From Lutispora thermophila DSM 19022 (GTDB lineage Bacteria > Bacillota > Clostridia > Lutisporales > Lutisporaceae): 64,000 bases of DNA. Positions 1 through 9,400 of this stretch are shown here, piece by piece. The position numbers and the translations under genes are program-made. The notes under the pieces were generated by a model. That model did not search any database, was not told where the DNA came from, and saw only the letters and a program-made list of their open reading frames with translations. The stretch's first letter is position 1. The number at the start of each line of letters is the position of its first letter. The stretch spans positions 148,860-212,859 of the forward strand of contig NZ_FQZS01000007.1 in NCBI RefSeq assembly GCF_900142105.1, given 5' to 3'.

Positions 1-356
1 CCCGGAGGTGACTCATGGAGAAGATATACATTAGTTGCATCTGTGAACTCCCTGAGTGTGATACTGACTGTAACAAACAGCATTATGCAGGAAATGAAGG
101 AGAGTACTTTTCCAACCTTCTTTCCAACTATATCATCATATATTTCAAGAAGGTTTTTCCCAGGGTATGCTTTTGACAATGCATACATCTGGCTGAAAAC
201 ACCAATCGCCACAATATCTGATATGAGAACCATATACCATCCTGCAGTTCCCACTTTCTCCACAACCGCTGCTACGCTTGTAAAGAAAGCCTTGCATGCA
301 ATGGCATTTACCAGCAAGCAAATCATCTCCACATTGCCTATTTTGCCTTCATCCAT
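1..356 (-). CDS. Spore germination permease, GerB (GerAB/YndE-like) family, partial
   Basis: The frame runs off the left edge, so only the first ~118 residues are present. It starts at an ATG preceded by GGAGGATAGGAGCTT on the minus strand. The peptide begins MDEGKIGNVEMICLLVNAIA and continues with hydrophobic helices and a SKAYPGKNLLEIYDDIVGKK stretch. That is the usual N-terminal pattern of the APC-type germination permeases: a helix pair, then the conserved P-x-K-x-L loop. The family forms the integral-membrane B subunit of GerA-type germinant receptors in the spore inner membrane. It lies 21 bases downstream of the GerA-type gene and is surely co-transcribed. The germinant cannot be told from sequence. 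Confidence 0.85.
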   Translation of the reverse strand, partial: MDEGKIGNVEMICLLVNAIACKAFFTSVAAVVEKVGTAGWYMVLISDIVAIGVFSQMYALSKAYPGKNLLEIYDDIVGKKVGKVLSFISCIMLFVTVSITLREFTDATNVYLLHESPP

Positions 357-377
357 AAGCTCCTATCCTCCAATAGA

Positions 378-1973
378 TCATTTGCTTTTTTGCTTTTTTA
401 GAGTATTCATCTTATCAGGTCTATATTTCATTCCATCTATAGGTCTAACTGCAATTATATCGTGACTGGTTCTTAGCTTAGGAGCAACAGGTGCCATAAA
501 AGGCACTCCAAAAGATTTTATGCTGCACATGATGGCAAAATATACGAACATTCCTATTGATATTCCATAGAACCCCGCCATATATCCCATTATTATAAAA
601 AAGAACCTGGAAACTCTCACAGCCAACGACAAAGAATAGTCAGGTATTACATAGCTTGCAATACCTGAAGCAGCAACTATTATTATAAGTATGGGGCTTA
701 CCAGACCTGCCTGAACCGCTGCCTGACCCAGTATCAAAGCTCCAACTATACCCAATGTCTCTCCTATAGCTCCAGGTACCCTCGATGAAGCTTCTCTTAT
801 GAGCTCAAAAGCCACTTCCATAACCATAAGCTCTATTATTGTCGGAAATGGTACTCCCTCTCGTGCGCTTGCTATTGATGCCAGCAATTCAGAAGAAATC
901 ATCTCCTGGCTGTACAATACCAATGCCATGTAAAATCCCGGCAAGAATACTGCCATAATCGTCCCTATCAATCTTACAATACTTATGAAGGTACCATATT
1001 GCCATCTCAAATCCGTATCTTCAGAAGTATGGTAAAGATTAAAAAACGTTATTGGCACTACATTTGCAGAGGGTGAACCTTCTACTATTATTAGTGCTTT
1101 ACCTTCTATCAAAAATGACACAGCTCTGTCCGGTCTTTCCGTATTCAGCACCTGAGGAAAAAGCTGCCACTTGCTATCTTCTATCCACTGTTCCAGCATC
1201 CCACTACTCAAGATGCTCTCAGATTTTACTTTGTTTATTCTTTTCTTCAATTCTTTTGGTATCTCCGGATTAATTATTCCATCTATATAGACTAGAGCAC
1301 ATCCTATATTGTTATCTGCTCCTATGTTCATGTACTCCACTATGAGATTCTTATTTTTGCATAGTCTTCTCAATATGGAGATATTAGTGGGTAAATCCTC
1401 AACAAAGCTTTCTTTAGAACCCCTTATAGTCTTTTCGTTTTCGGCCTTTTCTATGTTTCTTTTTGGATAGTCTTTGATTTCTAATAAGAGACACTTGTTA
1501 TATCCATCTATGAAAAGGGCACAAAATCCATTTGTGATCTGATTTTCAATTTTATCAAACAAGTTAGATTTTCCTATGGTGCCAACATTTAGTACTTTAT
1601 CAACCAAAGCATCTATGAAATTTTCTTCTTCATAATCCAATCCCGTGGTTTCCAGCATAAGGTTTTTCAGTACTACTTTATTCATCATCTTCTTATCTAT
1701 CAATCCATCAATAAAAACCAAAAATGCATCTATATGCCCGCATATTTTTAGTTTTCTTATTGTTATATCTGCATTTTTAGGAATATTGAAATCCTCTTTA
1801 ATTCTCCTTAAATTTCTTTTTATATCCACATAAATATAGGCTTCTTTGCCAGCTCTGTGTTTTCCCCAACTACTTACATTGCTGTCATCTTCCTTAGACT
1901 CCAAAAGCTCAAACTGTTGATTTTGAGTTTTTTCTTTATATATAAAGATGTCCCACCAGGACTTTTTTTGCAT
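378..1973 (-). CDS. Spore germination protein, GerA family (A subunit)
   Basis: This 531-residue protein matches the usual ~500-residue GerAA/SpoVAF-type subunit of spore germinant receptors. A soluble N-terminal half of about 280 residues contains SILRRLCKNKNLIVEYMNIG and a repeated CALVYIDGIIN / LVFIDGLID pattern. The membrane half carries the family signatures RPDRAVSFLIEGKALIIVEGSP and FPTIIELMVMEVAFELIREA, followed by PGAIGETLGIVGALILGQAA. The C-terminus is basic (MKYRPDKMNT). The ATG is preceded by GAGGATGGTGACC. The gene is followed after 21 bases by a GerB-type permease, the usual A-B order; a C-subunit lipoprotein would be expected beyond the window edge. Such operons are normally sporulation-specific (sigma-G), but I did not identify that promoter. 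Confidence 0.93.
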   Translation of the reverse strand: MQKKSWWDIFIYKEKTQNQQFELLESKEDDSNVSSWGKHRAGKEAYIYVDIKRNLRRIKEDFNIPKNADITIRKLKICGHIDAFLVFIDGLIDKKMMNKVVLKNLMLETTGLDYEEENFIDALVDKVLNVGTIGKSNLFDKIENQITNGFCALFIDGYNKCLLLEIKDYPKRNIEKAENEKTIRGSKESFVEDLPTNISILRRLCKNKNLIVEYMNIGADNNIGCALVYIDGIINPEIPKELKKRINKVKSESILSSGMLEQWIEDSKWQLFPQVLNTERPDRAVSFLIEGKALIIVEGSPSANVVPITFFNLYHTSEDTDLRWQYGTFISIVRLIGTIMAVFLPGFYMALVLYSQEMISSELLASIASAREGVPFPTIIELMVMEVAFELIREASSRVPGAIGETLGIVGALILGQAAVQAGLVSPILIIIVAASGIASYVIPDYSLSLAVRVSRFFFIIMGYMAGFYGISIGMFVYFAIMCSIKSFGVPFMAPVAPKLRTSHDIIAVRPIDGMKYRPDKMNTLKKQKSK

Positions 1974-2060
1974 CTTTGGTCACCATCCTCGAAATTTATG
2001 TATACAGAGAATAGCTATAATTGCAATAATTAGTATCTATAAACTTCCTAATAACTATGC

Positions 2061-2090
2061 AAAAAGCCTCTGAATTTTAATCCAGAGGCC
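2061..2090 (-). terminator. Rho-independent terminator after the first trkH
   Basis: On the minus strand the stop of the TrkH gene is followed by a GC-rich stem GCCTCTGGA/TTCAGAGGC (loop TTAAAA) and TTTTTG. It separates the K+ uptake block from the germination operon. Confidence 0.85.
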
Positions 2091-2102
2091 AGTAAGCAAA
2101 TT

Positions 2103-3557
2103 CTATATATTAACTTTTTTCCAAAAAGCAGGTATACTTAGAAGCAATATTGGATATATCTCTAACCTTCCAATAAGCATTGCACAGGATAGCACCAATT
2201 TGCTTAAAACAGACATTTCCGAATAATTTCCCAAAGGTCCTACTACAGAAAAACCAGGTCCAATGTTGCCCAATGTAGCTGCCACAGAAGACAATGTGGT
2301 CAACATGTCGAAACCATCTAAAGAAACTACCAACACTGCTATTACAAATATCAACATATACATAAAAAAATAGTTTTTTATTTCCCCAACATATTTTTCT
2401 TCAACTACTTTATTACCTATCCTTACAGGATATACACCTCTAGGATGAATTATCCTCAAAAGTTCTGTCTTCGTAGATTTCATAAGTAACAGTATCCTTA
2501 TGACTTTCATGCCTCCTCCTGTTGATCCTGCGCATCCCCCTATGAACATTAAAAAGAATAATATCACCTTTGAAAATATGGGCCAATTGTTAAAATCAGT
2601 AGAACTATAGCCTGTTGTAGTTATTATGGTCACAACCTGAAATGAAGAATGCCTTATGGATTCTCCTATGGTTTCAAACACATTTCCGCATAAATCTATG
2701 CTAATAAGCAAAATGGCGCCTAAGACAATTGCCAAATAGAATCTGAACTCCTCATCTTTTAAAAAAGCTTTAAAGTTTCCCTTTATAGCTTGATAGTACA
2801 ATGAAAAGTTAACACCACACATAAATGTAAACATGGTTATAATAATTTCAACAAGCACATTATTGAATGAACTGATACTTGTATTCCTGCTTGAGAAACC
2901 ACCTGTTCCCACACTTCCAAAGGTATGTATGCAAGCATCAAAAAGAGGTAGACCGGCCATAACCAGCAATACTATTTCAGCAAAAGTGAATAAAACATAT
3001 ATGGCATATAATATTTTAGCAGTATTGGCCACCTTGGGAACTAGTTTCCCCGGTATAGGTCCTGGACTTTCTGCCACCATAACTTGAAAGGCTCCCGTAC
3101 CTGTTATAGGAAACAAAGCCATAGTTAATACCAGAACTCCCATTCCGCCTATCCAATGGGTAAAACTTCTCCAAAATAAGATAGCCTTGGGTAAAGTCTC
3201 AACTTCCTTTAGAATGCTTGAACCAGTAGTGGTAAATCCTGAAACTGTTTCAAAAATACAGTCTATAAAGGAAGGTATAGATCCGCTAAGATAAAAGGGC
3301 AATGCTCCAAACAGAGATATCATTATCCATCCAAAAGCTACTATAGCAAATCCATCTCTTGTATATATGGTTTTGTTTTCTGGCTTTACAGCTATTACAC
3401 ATAATATTCCAACAACCAATAAAATAAATATAGTATAGAAAAATGCAACCCCGGTTCCATCTTTATAAATGAATGAGACCATAAGAGATGGCATCATGGC
3501 AATAGCCTCGCAAATCAAGATCATCCCTAGGCTTCTTAACACCATTTTTATATTCAA
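2103..3557 (-). CDS. trkH: Trk-type potassium uptake channel, TrkH family (copy 1)
   Basis: This is the K+-translocating membrane subunit of a Trk/Ktr system, 484 residues. The four pore loops are visible: [31 protein letters not shown] and [11 protein letters not shown], each holding the selectivity-filter glycine. Hydrophobic helices lie between them, and [14 protein letters not shown] follows loop 1. It starts with TTG, seven bases after GGAGG; no in-frame ATG is better placed. It ends the transcription unit trkH-trkA-trkH and has a terminator just downstream. The TrkA regulator encoded directly upstream presumably gates it. The second TrkH gene on the other side of trkA is clearly paralogous (MNxKMVLxxLGxxLxCEAIA start in both), so this is a local duplication. 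Confidence 0.95.
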   Translation of the reverse strand: MNIKMVLRSLGMILICEAIAMMPSLMVSFIYKDGTGVAFFYTIFILLVVGILCVIAVKPENKTIYTRDGFAIVAFGWIMISLFGALPFYLSGSIPSFIDCIFETVSGFTTTGSSILKEVETLPKAILFWRSFTHWIGGMGVLVLTMALFPITGTGAFQVMVAESPGPIPGKLVPKVANTAKILYAIYVLFTFAEIVLLVMAGLPLFDACIHTFGSVGTGGFSSRNTSISSFNNVLVEIIITMFTFMCGVNFSLYYQAIKGNFKAFLKDEEFRFYLAIVLGAILLISIDLCGNVFETIGESIRHSSFQVVTIITTTGYSSTDFNNWPIFSKVILFFLMFIGGCAGSTGGGMKVIRILLLMKSTKTELLRIIHPRGVYPVRIGNKVVEEKYVGEIKNYFFMYMLIFVIAVLVVSLDGFDMLTTLSSVAATLGNIGPGFSVVGPLGNYSEMSVLSKLVLSCAMLIGRLEIYPILLLSIPAFWKKVNI

Positions 3558-3578
3558 ACTTATTACCTCCTGCGGAGC

Positions 3579-4913
3579 TTACAGCAAATCATCCAATTCA
3601 CTTATATTTTTATCCTTTGTTATTATTATAACTCTATCATCTTCTTGAATTACATCATTACCATGTGGTATTACAACATGATTCTTTCTGACAATAGTAG
3701 CTACTATAGCATCCTTGTTTAATCTTAATTTTTTAAGAGGTGTATTAATAATTCTGCTTCCCCTGGTAGCAATTAGTTCTAAAATTTCTGCCTGTCCTTC
3801 TACTATCCTATATAATGTTTCTACAGAATTACCTCTTATAAATTTCAATATGTGCCTTGTAGTAATTAACTTTGGACATATTACATTATCTATACCTAAT
3901 TTATGAATGACTCCCATATAGTTCGTTCTGCTTATTTTAGCTATAACCTTTTTTGCCCCGTTCTGTTTGGCTACCAACGCAGCAATAAGGTTTTCCTCAT
4001 CCATGCCAGTCAGCGCTACAAAGGCATCCATTTCCCCAATATTCTCTGATTTCAGCACTTCTTCATCGGTACCATCACCATTTATGATGAGAGCATCTGG
4101 AAGATAAGAGACAAAATCTTCACATTTTTCTCTGTCTATTTCAATCAATTTTGACCTTATGCCCATGTCATTGAGCATCTGTGATAGATAATAGGCTATT
4201 CTTCCAGCTCCTACTACCATTACATTTCTTATTTTTACTTGAGCAACATCACATAATTTAAGAAAGTTAATCAAACCAGAGGTGTTTCCTAACACATATA
4301 CGATATCGTCATTCTTTATCTGAAAATCACCTTTAGGTATTATGACTTTATCATCTCTTAACACAGCTCCAATCAACGCAGATTGAAGGTTCTTATTAGG
4401 CAGATCTTTAAGTCTTACCCCTGCTACAGGCATTTCATCGTTTATTTTCAGCTCTATCATCTTAACTCTACCTTTTGCAAAATTTTCCACATCAATTGCA
4501 GCAGGAAAAGAAAGACTAAGAGCTATTTCTTCGGCAGCCGCATGCTCTGGATTGATAACCATATCTAATCCAATTTCCTCTTTCAGCATGGCAAGTTCCA
4601 TAGCATATTCAGGATCTCTTATCCTTGCAACAGTTTTAACTGCACCCAGCTTCTTGCCCGTCAAGCAGCAGACCATATTTACTTCATCGCTGTCAGTTAC
4701 TGCTATCAAAAGATCTGCATCCTTAATACCTGCTTCTAACAAAATATTGGTACTGACACCGTTTCCTTTAATGCATAATACATCCAGGTTCTCTTCAGCT
4801 TTTGCTAAGGCTTCAGAATAGTTATCAATTATTGTTACATCATGATTCCCTTTTGATAGTTCCAAAGCGAGATTATACCCTACTTTCCCTGCCCCTATAA
4901 TAATAATTTTCAT
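3579..4913 (-). CDS. trkA: Trk system K+ transport regulatory protein TrkA (NAD-binding, two RCK domains)
   Basis: This cytoplasmic subunit gates TrkH channels by binding nucleotide. The protein is 444 residues and has two tandem RCK units. The first Rossmann motif is MKIIIIGAGKVGYNLALELS, with the acidic residue of beta-2 in VTIIDNYSEAL. The second starts near residue 220 with VMVVGAGRIAYYLSQML. Each Rossmann fold is followed by a TrkA-C domain. A longer frame exists upstream, but the ATG chosen follows CATATGGAGGGAATTTA at ideal spacing and gives the family's normal N-terminus; the extra 45 residues look non-coding. It sits between two TrkH genes in one operon, so one regulator may serve both channels. 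Confidence 0.95.
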   Translation of the reverse strand: MKIIIIGAGKVGYNLALELSKGNHDVTIIDNYSEALAKAEENLDVLCIKGNGVSTNILLEAGIKDADLLIAVTDSDEVNMVCCLTGKKLGAVKTVARIRDPEYAMELAMLKEEIGLDMVINPEHAAAEEIALSLSFPAAIDVENFAKGRVKMIELKINDEMPVAGVRLKDLPNKNLQSALIGAVLRDDKVIIPKGDFQIKNDDIVYVLGNTSGLINFLKLCDVAQVKIRNVMVVGAGRIAYYLSQMLNDMGIRSKLIEIDREKCEDFVSYLPDALIINGDGTDEEVLKSENIGEMDAFVALTGMDEENLIAALVAKQNGAKKVIAKISRTNYMGVIHKLGIDNVICPKLITTRHILKFIRGNSVETLYRIVEGQAEILELIATRGSRIINTPLKKLRLNKDAIVATIVRKNHVVIPHGNDVIQEDDRVIIITKDKNISELDDLL

Positions 4914-5109
4914 TAAATTCCCTCCATATGATACATCTGGCATAATCCTAAAATTACATTTTAACTTATTAATAACTTTATTACAACACGAGAAAACAGA
5001 AACATTATTGCATAAAACGCAAATTTTACTAATTATGCTAAAATGCATAGCTATTATGTGAAAATTATTGTTGTTTCAATATTTAGCTATATTCCTATAC
5101 TTCATTTAT

Positions 5110-6552
5110 CTATTTCTTCCACAAACTAGGCATAGTCAAGACCAAAATAGGATATATTTCAAGCCTGCCCATAAGCATGCAAATTGAAAGCACAGCTTTG
5201 CTTAGCCCTGACATATTAGAGTAATTTCCCAAAGGTCCAACATCTCCAAAACCTACTCCTGTATTTCCCAAGGAAGCTGCTGCTGCAGATAAAGTTGTAG
5301 AAAAATCGAATCCATCCAATGATACTACAACTACTGCAACGACAAAAATCAATATATAGGCAAAAAAGAAATTCTTTACCCCACTCAAAGTCTTTTCATC
5401 AATTATTTTATTACCCAATCTGACAGAATACACTGCTTTAGGATGTATTATAGATTTCATCTCTATCTTAGTTGATTTTAGCAAAAGAAGTATTCTGATG
5501 CTTTTTATAGCTCCAACTGTAGACCCAGAACTTCCTCCTATAAACATCAGTAATAATAATATCATTTTACTAAATAATGGCCATGTATCAAAATTTGATG
5601 AACTATATCCGGTGGTAGTTATCATGGAAGCCACCTGGAATGAAGAATGCCTCAATGACTCCCCTATGGATTGATATACATTTCCATATAGATTAACTGA
5701 TATTAGTATTATAGAACCAATCACTACTCCTATATAGAATCTAAACTCCTCATCTTTTAATAATGCCATTACATTTCCTTTTATAACTTGATAATACAAT
5801 GTAAAATTAACACCACAAGCTAGCATGAATATTGTAATAATAATTTCTGTTGCTACATTATCATAAGCTGCAATACTAAGATTTTTATTGGAAACTCCCG
5901 CTGTCCCTGTGGTACCAAAAGCATGAATAAAGGAATCATATAGAGGTAGACCTGATGCAAGAAGCAATACTATCTCTATTATTGTTATGGAAAGGTATAT
6001 TTTATACAGTATTCTAACTGTATTGCTTATTCTTGGAACAATTTTACCCGGGTTGGGCCCGGGCACTTCTGCTTTCATAATCTGTAAGGTTCCTGCTCCA
6101 ACTGATGGCAATATTGCAAGAGTAAGAACAAGAACTCCCATGCCTCCTAACCAATTTGTAAAGCTTCTCCAGAACAATATACTGGCAGGTAATACTTCAA
6201 CATTATCCAGTATGGTTGCTCCAGTTGTAGTAAAACCGGATACTGCTTCAAATAGACTATCTCCAAAACTTAATATTGAGCCACTGAAGTAATATGGAAG
6301 TGCACCAAACAATGATATGATTATCCATCCAGCAGCAACAATAGCAAATCCATCTCTTGCATATATGCTGTTTGCTTTTGGTTTTAATTTTGCTAAAGGT
6401 AACCCAGCAATTATCAATAAGAATAATGTATAGATAAATGCCATCACGGCTCCATCTTTATAAATGCTTGAAACAAGTATTGAGGGCAATAAAGCTATGG
6501 CCTCACATAACAATAGAGTGCCCAAACCCTTTAATACCATTTTCAAATTCAT
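5110..6552 (-). CDS. trkH: Trk-type potassium uptake channel, TrkH family (copy 2)
   Basis: This second TrkH paralogue, 480 residues, is the first gene of the trkH-trkA-trkH unit. Its pore loops read [31 protein letters not shown] and ASLGNTGVGFG. Loop 2 has TAGVS where copy 1 has TGGFS, but the filter glycine is kept. The start is the ATG seven bases after GGAGG (AGGAGGACATGAT); 15 further upstream codons lack support. The two copies are alignable end to end yet clearly diverged, so the duplication is not recent. Different affinity or ion preference (K+ versus Na+-coupled uptake) is possible but cannot be read from the sequence. Confidence 0.95.
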   Translation of the reverse strand: MNLKMVLKGLGTLLLCEAIALLPSILVSSIYKDGAVMAFIYTLFLLIIAGLPLAKLKPKANSIYARDGFAIVAAGWIIISLFGALPYYFSGSILSFGDSLFEAVSGFTTTGATILDNVEVLPASILFWRSFTNWLGGMGVLVLTLAILPSVGAGTLQIMKAEVPGPNPGKIVPRISNTVRILYKIYLSITIIEIVLLLASGLPLYDSFIHAFGTTGTAGVSNKNLSIAAYDNVATEIIITIFMLACGVNFTLYYQVIKGNVMALLKDEEFRFYIGVVIGSIILISVNLYGNVYQSIGESLRHSSFQVASMITTTGYSSSNFDTWPLFSKMILLLLMFIGGSSGSTVGAIKSIRILLLLKSTKIEMKSIIHPKAVYSVRLGNKIIDEKTLSGVKNFFFAYILIFVVAVVVVSLDGFDFSTTLSAAAASLGNTGVGFGDVGPLGNYSNMSGLSKAVLSICMLMGRLEIYPILVLTMPSLWKK

Positions 6553-6710
6553 ATCATGTCCTCCTATAAAGCTTGTCCTAATACATTTCACATACACGTG
6601 CTGAATATATATAACTTACCTTAAAGTGCTTGTACTACTCATTCTACTATAGCTTTTCTAATACTACAACATTTTACAATTATACATTGTCATCATCTTT
6701 TCTGCAACTA

Positions 6711-6760
6711 AAAAGAAAGACTTCCTATTGAAGGATTTATAGCACTTAAGGAAGCCTTTT
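6711..6760 (-). terminator. Terminator after the cortex amidase gene
   Basis: Minus strand: GGCTTCCT pairs with AGGAAGTC (one G-U) across a 22-base loop and is followed by TTTCTTTTT. It lies just downstream of the amidase stop and separates it from the K+ uptake unit. Confidence 0.6.
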
Positions 6761-6797
6761 CTTCTACTCTATTCTTCTTATATCATAGTCCTATGTC

Positions 6798-7529
6798 TTA
6801 AATTTTCAAACTTTCCCCTTCCAAATATTTCATTATACCCATAAATATGGCCCAGGCCAGTTTTTCCTGATATTTCTCATCTTTGAGGAGCCTTTCTTCT
6901 TCATAGTTTGATATGAATCCACACTCCACTAGAACACTGGGCATTTTATTGTTTTTCAGTATATATACAGTATCAATGCTTTTTGCCTTTCTTGTATTAT
7001 TATTCCTTATGACATCTATTAGCTCAGCCTGAATAAGCTCAGCAAGCTTTTTCCCCTCTTCATCCCCTTCATTATAGAAACATTGGGCTCCATAATATTG
7101 GGATTGCGGAAAGAAATTAAGATGAATGCTTATAAAGATATCTGCACTTGATTCGTTAACCATCTTGCGCCTTTCTCTCAAGTCCTCATTCTTTTTTTCT
7201 CTTATCCTCGAGCTGCCTCCACTATACAACCCGCTATCATCCTCTCTGATCATTAATGCAATTCCGCCGGATTGCTCTATTAATTTTCTAAGCTTAAGAG
7301 CTATTTGGAGGTTTATCTCATCTTCCAACACACCCGTTACACCTATTGCTCCGGGATCTATACCTCCATGACCCGGATCAATGATGATTATTTTATTTTT
7401 CATTGGAAATCTGCTTATAATCATTGCGTCTGTATCAATGAAAATTGCAGAAAACAATAAGAAAATTAACCCCATAATCATAGCCGTTATTTTCATCAAC
7501 TGTTTTCTACCAATAACTATGACCCTCAA
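6798..7529 (-). CDS. cwlD: N-acetylmuramoyl-L-alanine amidase, CwlD-like (Amidase_3)
   Basis: This zinc amidase cleaves the muramic acid-L-alanine bond. In spore formers CwlD acts with PdaA to make muramic-delta-lactam in the cortex. The Amidase_3 motifs are clear: IIIDPGHGGIDPGAIG (Zn His), EDEINLQIALKL (Zn Glu), FISIHLNFF (Zn His) and PSVLVECGFISNYEEE (catalytic Glu). One N-terminal hydrophobic segment (ITAMIMGLIFLLFSAIF) can be a signal anchor. I start at the TTG after GGGGGTGCTACA, giving 243 residues, close to the ~237 of the B. subtilis enzyme. An ATG 11 codons later is the alternative, and the longest frame adds 20 unsupported codons. CwlD is favoured over a vegetative amidase because there is no SH3 or LysM repeat. 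Confidence 0.85.
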   Translation of the reverse strand: MRVIVIGRKQLMKITAMIMGLIFLLFSAIFIDTDAMIISRFPMKNKIIIIDPGHGGIDPGAIGVTGVLEDEINLQIALKLRKLIEQSGGIALMIREDDSGLYSGGSSRIREKKNEDLRERRKMVNESSADIFISIHLNFFPQSQYYGAQCFYNEGDEEGKKLAELIQAELIDVIRNNNTRKAKSIDTVYILKNNKMPSVLVECGFISNYEEERLLKDEKYQEKLAWAIFMGIMKYLEGESLKI

Positions 7530-7643
7530 TGTAGCACCCCCAAAAAATCTTATATTATAAAATATAGATGTTAAGTATGTAATATTCATAAAAGTGACAA
7601 TATGATATAATTATTATTATATATATAATAAGGAGGGGTTAAA

Positions 7644-8747
7644 TTGGCAGATATAAGAGTCAGCAAACTTGCAAAGCTGTTGGTAAATTATAGCTTAAGG
7701 TTGAAAAAAGGTGACACTTTTATGATCAATTGCAAAACTGCATGTGAGCCTTTACTTAAAGAAGTCTATAAAGAAGCTATTTTGGCCGGTGCACATCCAA
7801 TCGTATTCAACAATCCCGAAGAGCTAAATGAAATCTTCCTTAAATATGGAAGTGATGAGCAGTTATCCTATGTACCACCTTATTCTCTGGACCTGATTAA
7901 GACTGTAGATGCCTATCTCACTATATGTGGCGAACACAATACAAAATCCTTTAGCAATATAGACCCTACCAGAATGAAATTGCGATCCCAGGCTATGGCA
8001 GAATACAGCAAAATTTATATGGAGAGAATGGGTAATGGCTCATTAAGATGGTGCGGAACACAGTTCCCTACAAACGGAAGTGCTATGGATGCAGAAATGT
8101 CATTGTCCGAATATGAAGATTTTGTTTATGGTGCAGGACATATTGATTCCGAAGATCCTGTGGCTCACTGGATGAAGGTTCATGAAGAACAGGAGCGATT
8201 GGTGAAAATACTCAATACCAAATCAGAGTTTGAAATAATTGCAAAGGACACTCACTTAAAGCTTAGTGCTAAAGGAAGAACGTGGGAAAACTGCGACGGC
8301 AAAGTAAACTTCCCCGACGGTGAAATATTTACTTCTCCTGTGGAAGAATCAATAAACGGACATATTAGATATACATATCCTGCAATATACAATGGAAGAG
8401 AAGTGGAAGACATTATCCTGACATTCAAAGATGGTAAAGTTGTTGATGCAAAAGCAGCCAAAGGTGAAGATTACCTTCTTCAGATGCTGGATATTGACAA
8501 AGGTTCCAGATATGTAGGTGAGTTTGCAATAGGAACTAATTATGGCATTAAGAAATTCACTAAAAACATACTATTTGATGAAAAAATAGGAGGAACAATT
8601 CATATAGCTGTAGGGGCAGGCATGCCTGAATGCGGAGGTAAAAATGTATCCAGCCTCCACTGGGATATGATATGCGATATGAAGAACGGTGGAGAAATAT
8701 ACGCCGATGGAGAACTGATATACAAAGACGGAAAGCTTATAATATAA
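7644..8747 (+). CDS. Aminopeptidase, M29 (thermophilic aminopeptidase) family
   Basis: This cytoplasmic metalloaminopeptidase has 367 residues. It opens RVSKLAKLLVNYSLRLKKGD, the N-terminal pattern of M29 (AmpS/AmpT) enzymes. Candidate metal-binding positions appear in FPDGEIFTSPVEESINGHI (Glu-Glu), IGTNYGI, GTIHIAVG and SSLHWDMICDM (His and Asp). It starts with TTG after AAGGAGGGGTTAAA. It stands alone on the plus strand, divergent from the cortex amidase and ended by a strong bidirectional hairpin. The likely role is trimming N-terminal residues from peptides taken up or recycled, fitting an amino-acid-fermenting organism. Exact specificity is unknown. Confidence 0.92.
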   Translation: MADIRVSKLAKLLVNYSLRLKKGDTFMINCKTACEPLLKEVYKEAILAGAHPIVFNNPEELNEIFLKYGSDEQLSYVPPYSLDLIKTVDAYLTICGEHNTKSFSNIDPTRMKLRSQAMAEYSKIYMERMGNGSLRWCGTQFPTNGSAMDAEMSLSEYEDFVYGAGHIDSEDPVAHWMKVHEEQERLVKILNTKSEFEIIAKDTHLKLSAKGRTWENCDGKVNFPDGEIFTSPVEESINGHIRYTYPAIYNGREVEDIILTFKDGKVVDAKAAKGEDYLLQMLDIDKGSRYVGEFAIGTNYGIKKFTKNILFDEKIGGTIHIAVGAGMPECGGKNVSSLHWDMICDMKNGGEIYADGELIYKDGKLII

Positions 8748-8784
8748 CACCAGTTGCTAATCATCCTGAGAAACATCGTTATTA

Positions 8785-8815
8785 TGAAAAAAGGGGGCCA
8801 CTCCCCCTTTTTTCA
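8785..8815. terminator. Bidirectional rho-independent terminator
   Basis: There is a perfect 13-bp inverted repeat TGAAAAAAGGGGG / CCCCCTTTTTTCA with loop CCACT. Each arm supplies a T-run on its own strand, so it ends both the plus-strand aminopeptidase and the minus-strand folT, whose stop codon abuts it. Confidence 0.95.
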
Positions 8816-9337
8816 TTACCCAATCCTTATTCTTGACAACAATAGATAAAGTATAGCAACCTCAATAGGTGCCATTATTAAAGCTGTAGTTGCTCTAGCA
8901 GGCAAAAGCAGCCAAAATCCCTTTTTAAGAAGTATACTAAGCCATAAAGTATTCAATCCAAATGATACTAGCACTGTGACAATTACAACTGAAATTATTA
9001 TTTTAATCAATTTGTGCTCATCTTTGGACCTAAGAAATACCAATCCAGGTATGAAACCAGTAAGAAAAGAACTCACTGTAAATCCCGGAAAGTATGGTCC
9101 TGCAGCTCCTCCCGTCATAAGAACCCCTCCAATATCTGCTATAGCTCCTGTCAGCCCTCCCACAACAGGTCCAAGCATGACACCGGATAACAGAATAGGA
9201 ATATCACCAAAACTAAGCCTCACCGAATTGCCAAACAGGTACAAACCGAAAAATCTGGCTAGTATAATGCTCATGGCTGCTAGCAATCCTCCAACCACAA
9301 TGGAAAATGTACTTACTCTTCTGGATTCATTAAACAA
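8816..9337 (-). CDS. folT: Folate-family ECF transporter S component (FolT-like)
   Basis: This is the membrane substrate-binding subunit of an energy-coupling-factor vitamin transporter, 173 residues and about six helices. The fingerprint NSVRLSFGDIPILLSGVMLG followed by GPVVGGLTGAIADIGGVL and YFPGFTVSSFLTGFIPG matches the folate-type S components. The THF riboswitch upstream supports folate as substrate. The shared energising module EcfA1-EcfA2-EcfT is encoded in this window at 44-46.6 kb, so this S component would dock onto it. It starts with TTG seven bases after AAGGAGGAGG; that site lies inside the riboswitch expression platform. Confidence 0.9.
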   Translation of the reverse strand: MFNESRRVSTFSIVVGGLLAAMSIILARFFGLYLFGNSVRLSFGDIPILLSGVMLGPVVGGLTGAIADIGGVLMTGGAAGPYFPGFTVSSFLTGFIPGLVFLRSKDEHKLIKIIISVVIVTVLVSFGLNTLWLSILLKKGFWLLLPARATTALIMAPIEVAILYLLLSRIRIG

Positions 9338-9344
9338 AAAAAAC

Positions 9345-9400
9345 CTCCTCCTTGTTTAACCTGACAGGTCACACTAAAGAAGAGTTGGCTTCTCCATGTG
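9345..9400 (-). promoter_or_regulatory. THF riboswitch expression platform (SD / anti-SD)
   Basis: On the minus strand, CACATGGAGAAG...CTCTTCTTTAGTGTG can fold as a hairpin. Its 3' half CTCTTCTTT (9376-9384) can instead pair with AAGGAGGAG, the folT ribosome site (9345-9353), over nine positions including two G-U pairs. CTGTCAG (9361-9367) is complementary to CTGACAG at the 5' edge of the aptamer. These mutually exclusive pairings suggest translational control. The polarity (ligand closes the ribosome site) is inferred from the known behaviour of the class. Confidence 0.6.

Noticed and set aside
43..465. 140-residue plus-strand frame at the left edge
   Set aside because: It lies opposite the GerB-type start and the GerA 3' end. 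The minus-strand products match known families and have ribosome sites; this one does not.
4914..5048. N-terminal extension of TrkA (45 codons)
   Set aside because: The strong GGAGG site and the family's usual MKIIIIGAGKVG start lie at 4913; the extension is AT-rich with no family similarity.
5870..5930. TAGVS in pore loop 2 of TrkH copy 2 as a lost K+ filter
   Set aside because: Ktr-type channels also have Ala-Gly here. The filter glycine itself is retained, so loss of function is not supported.
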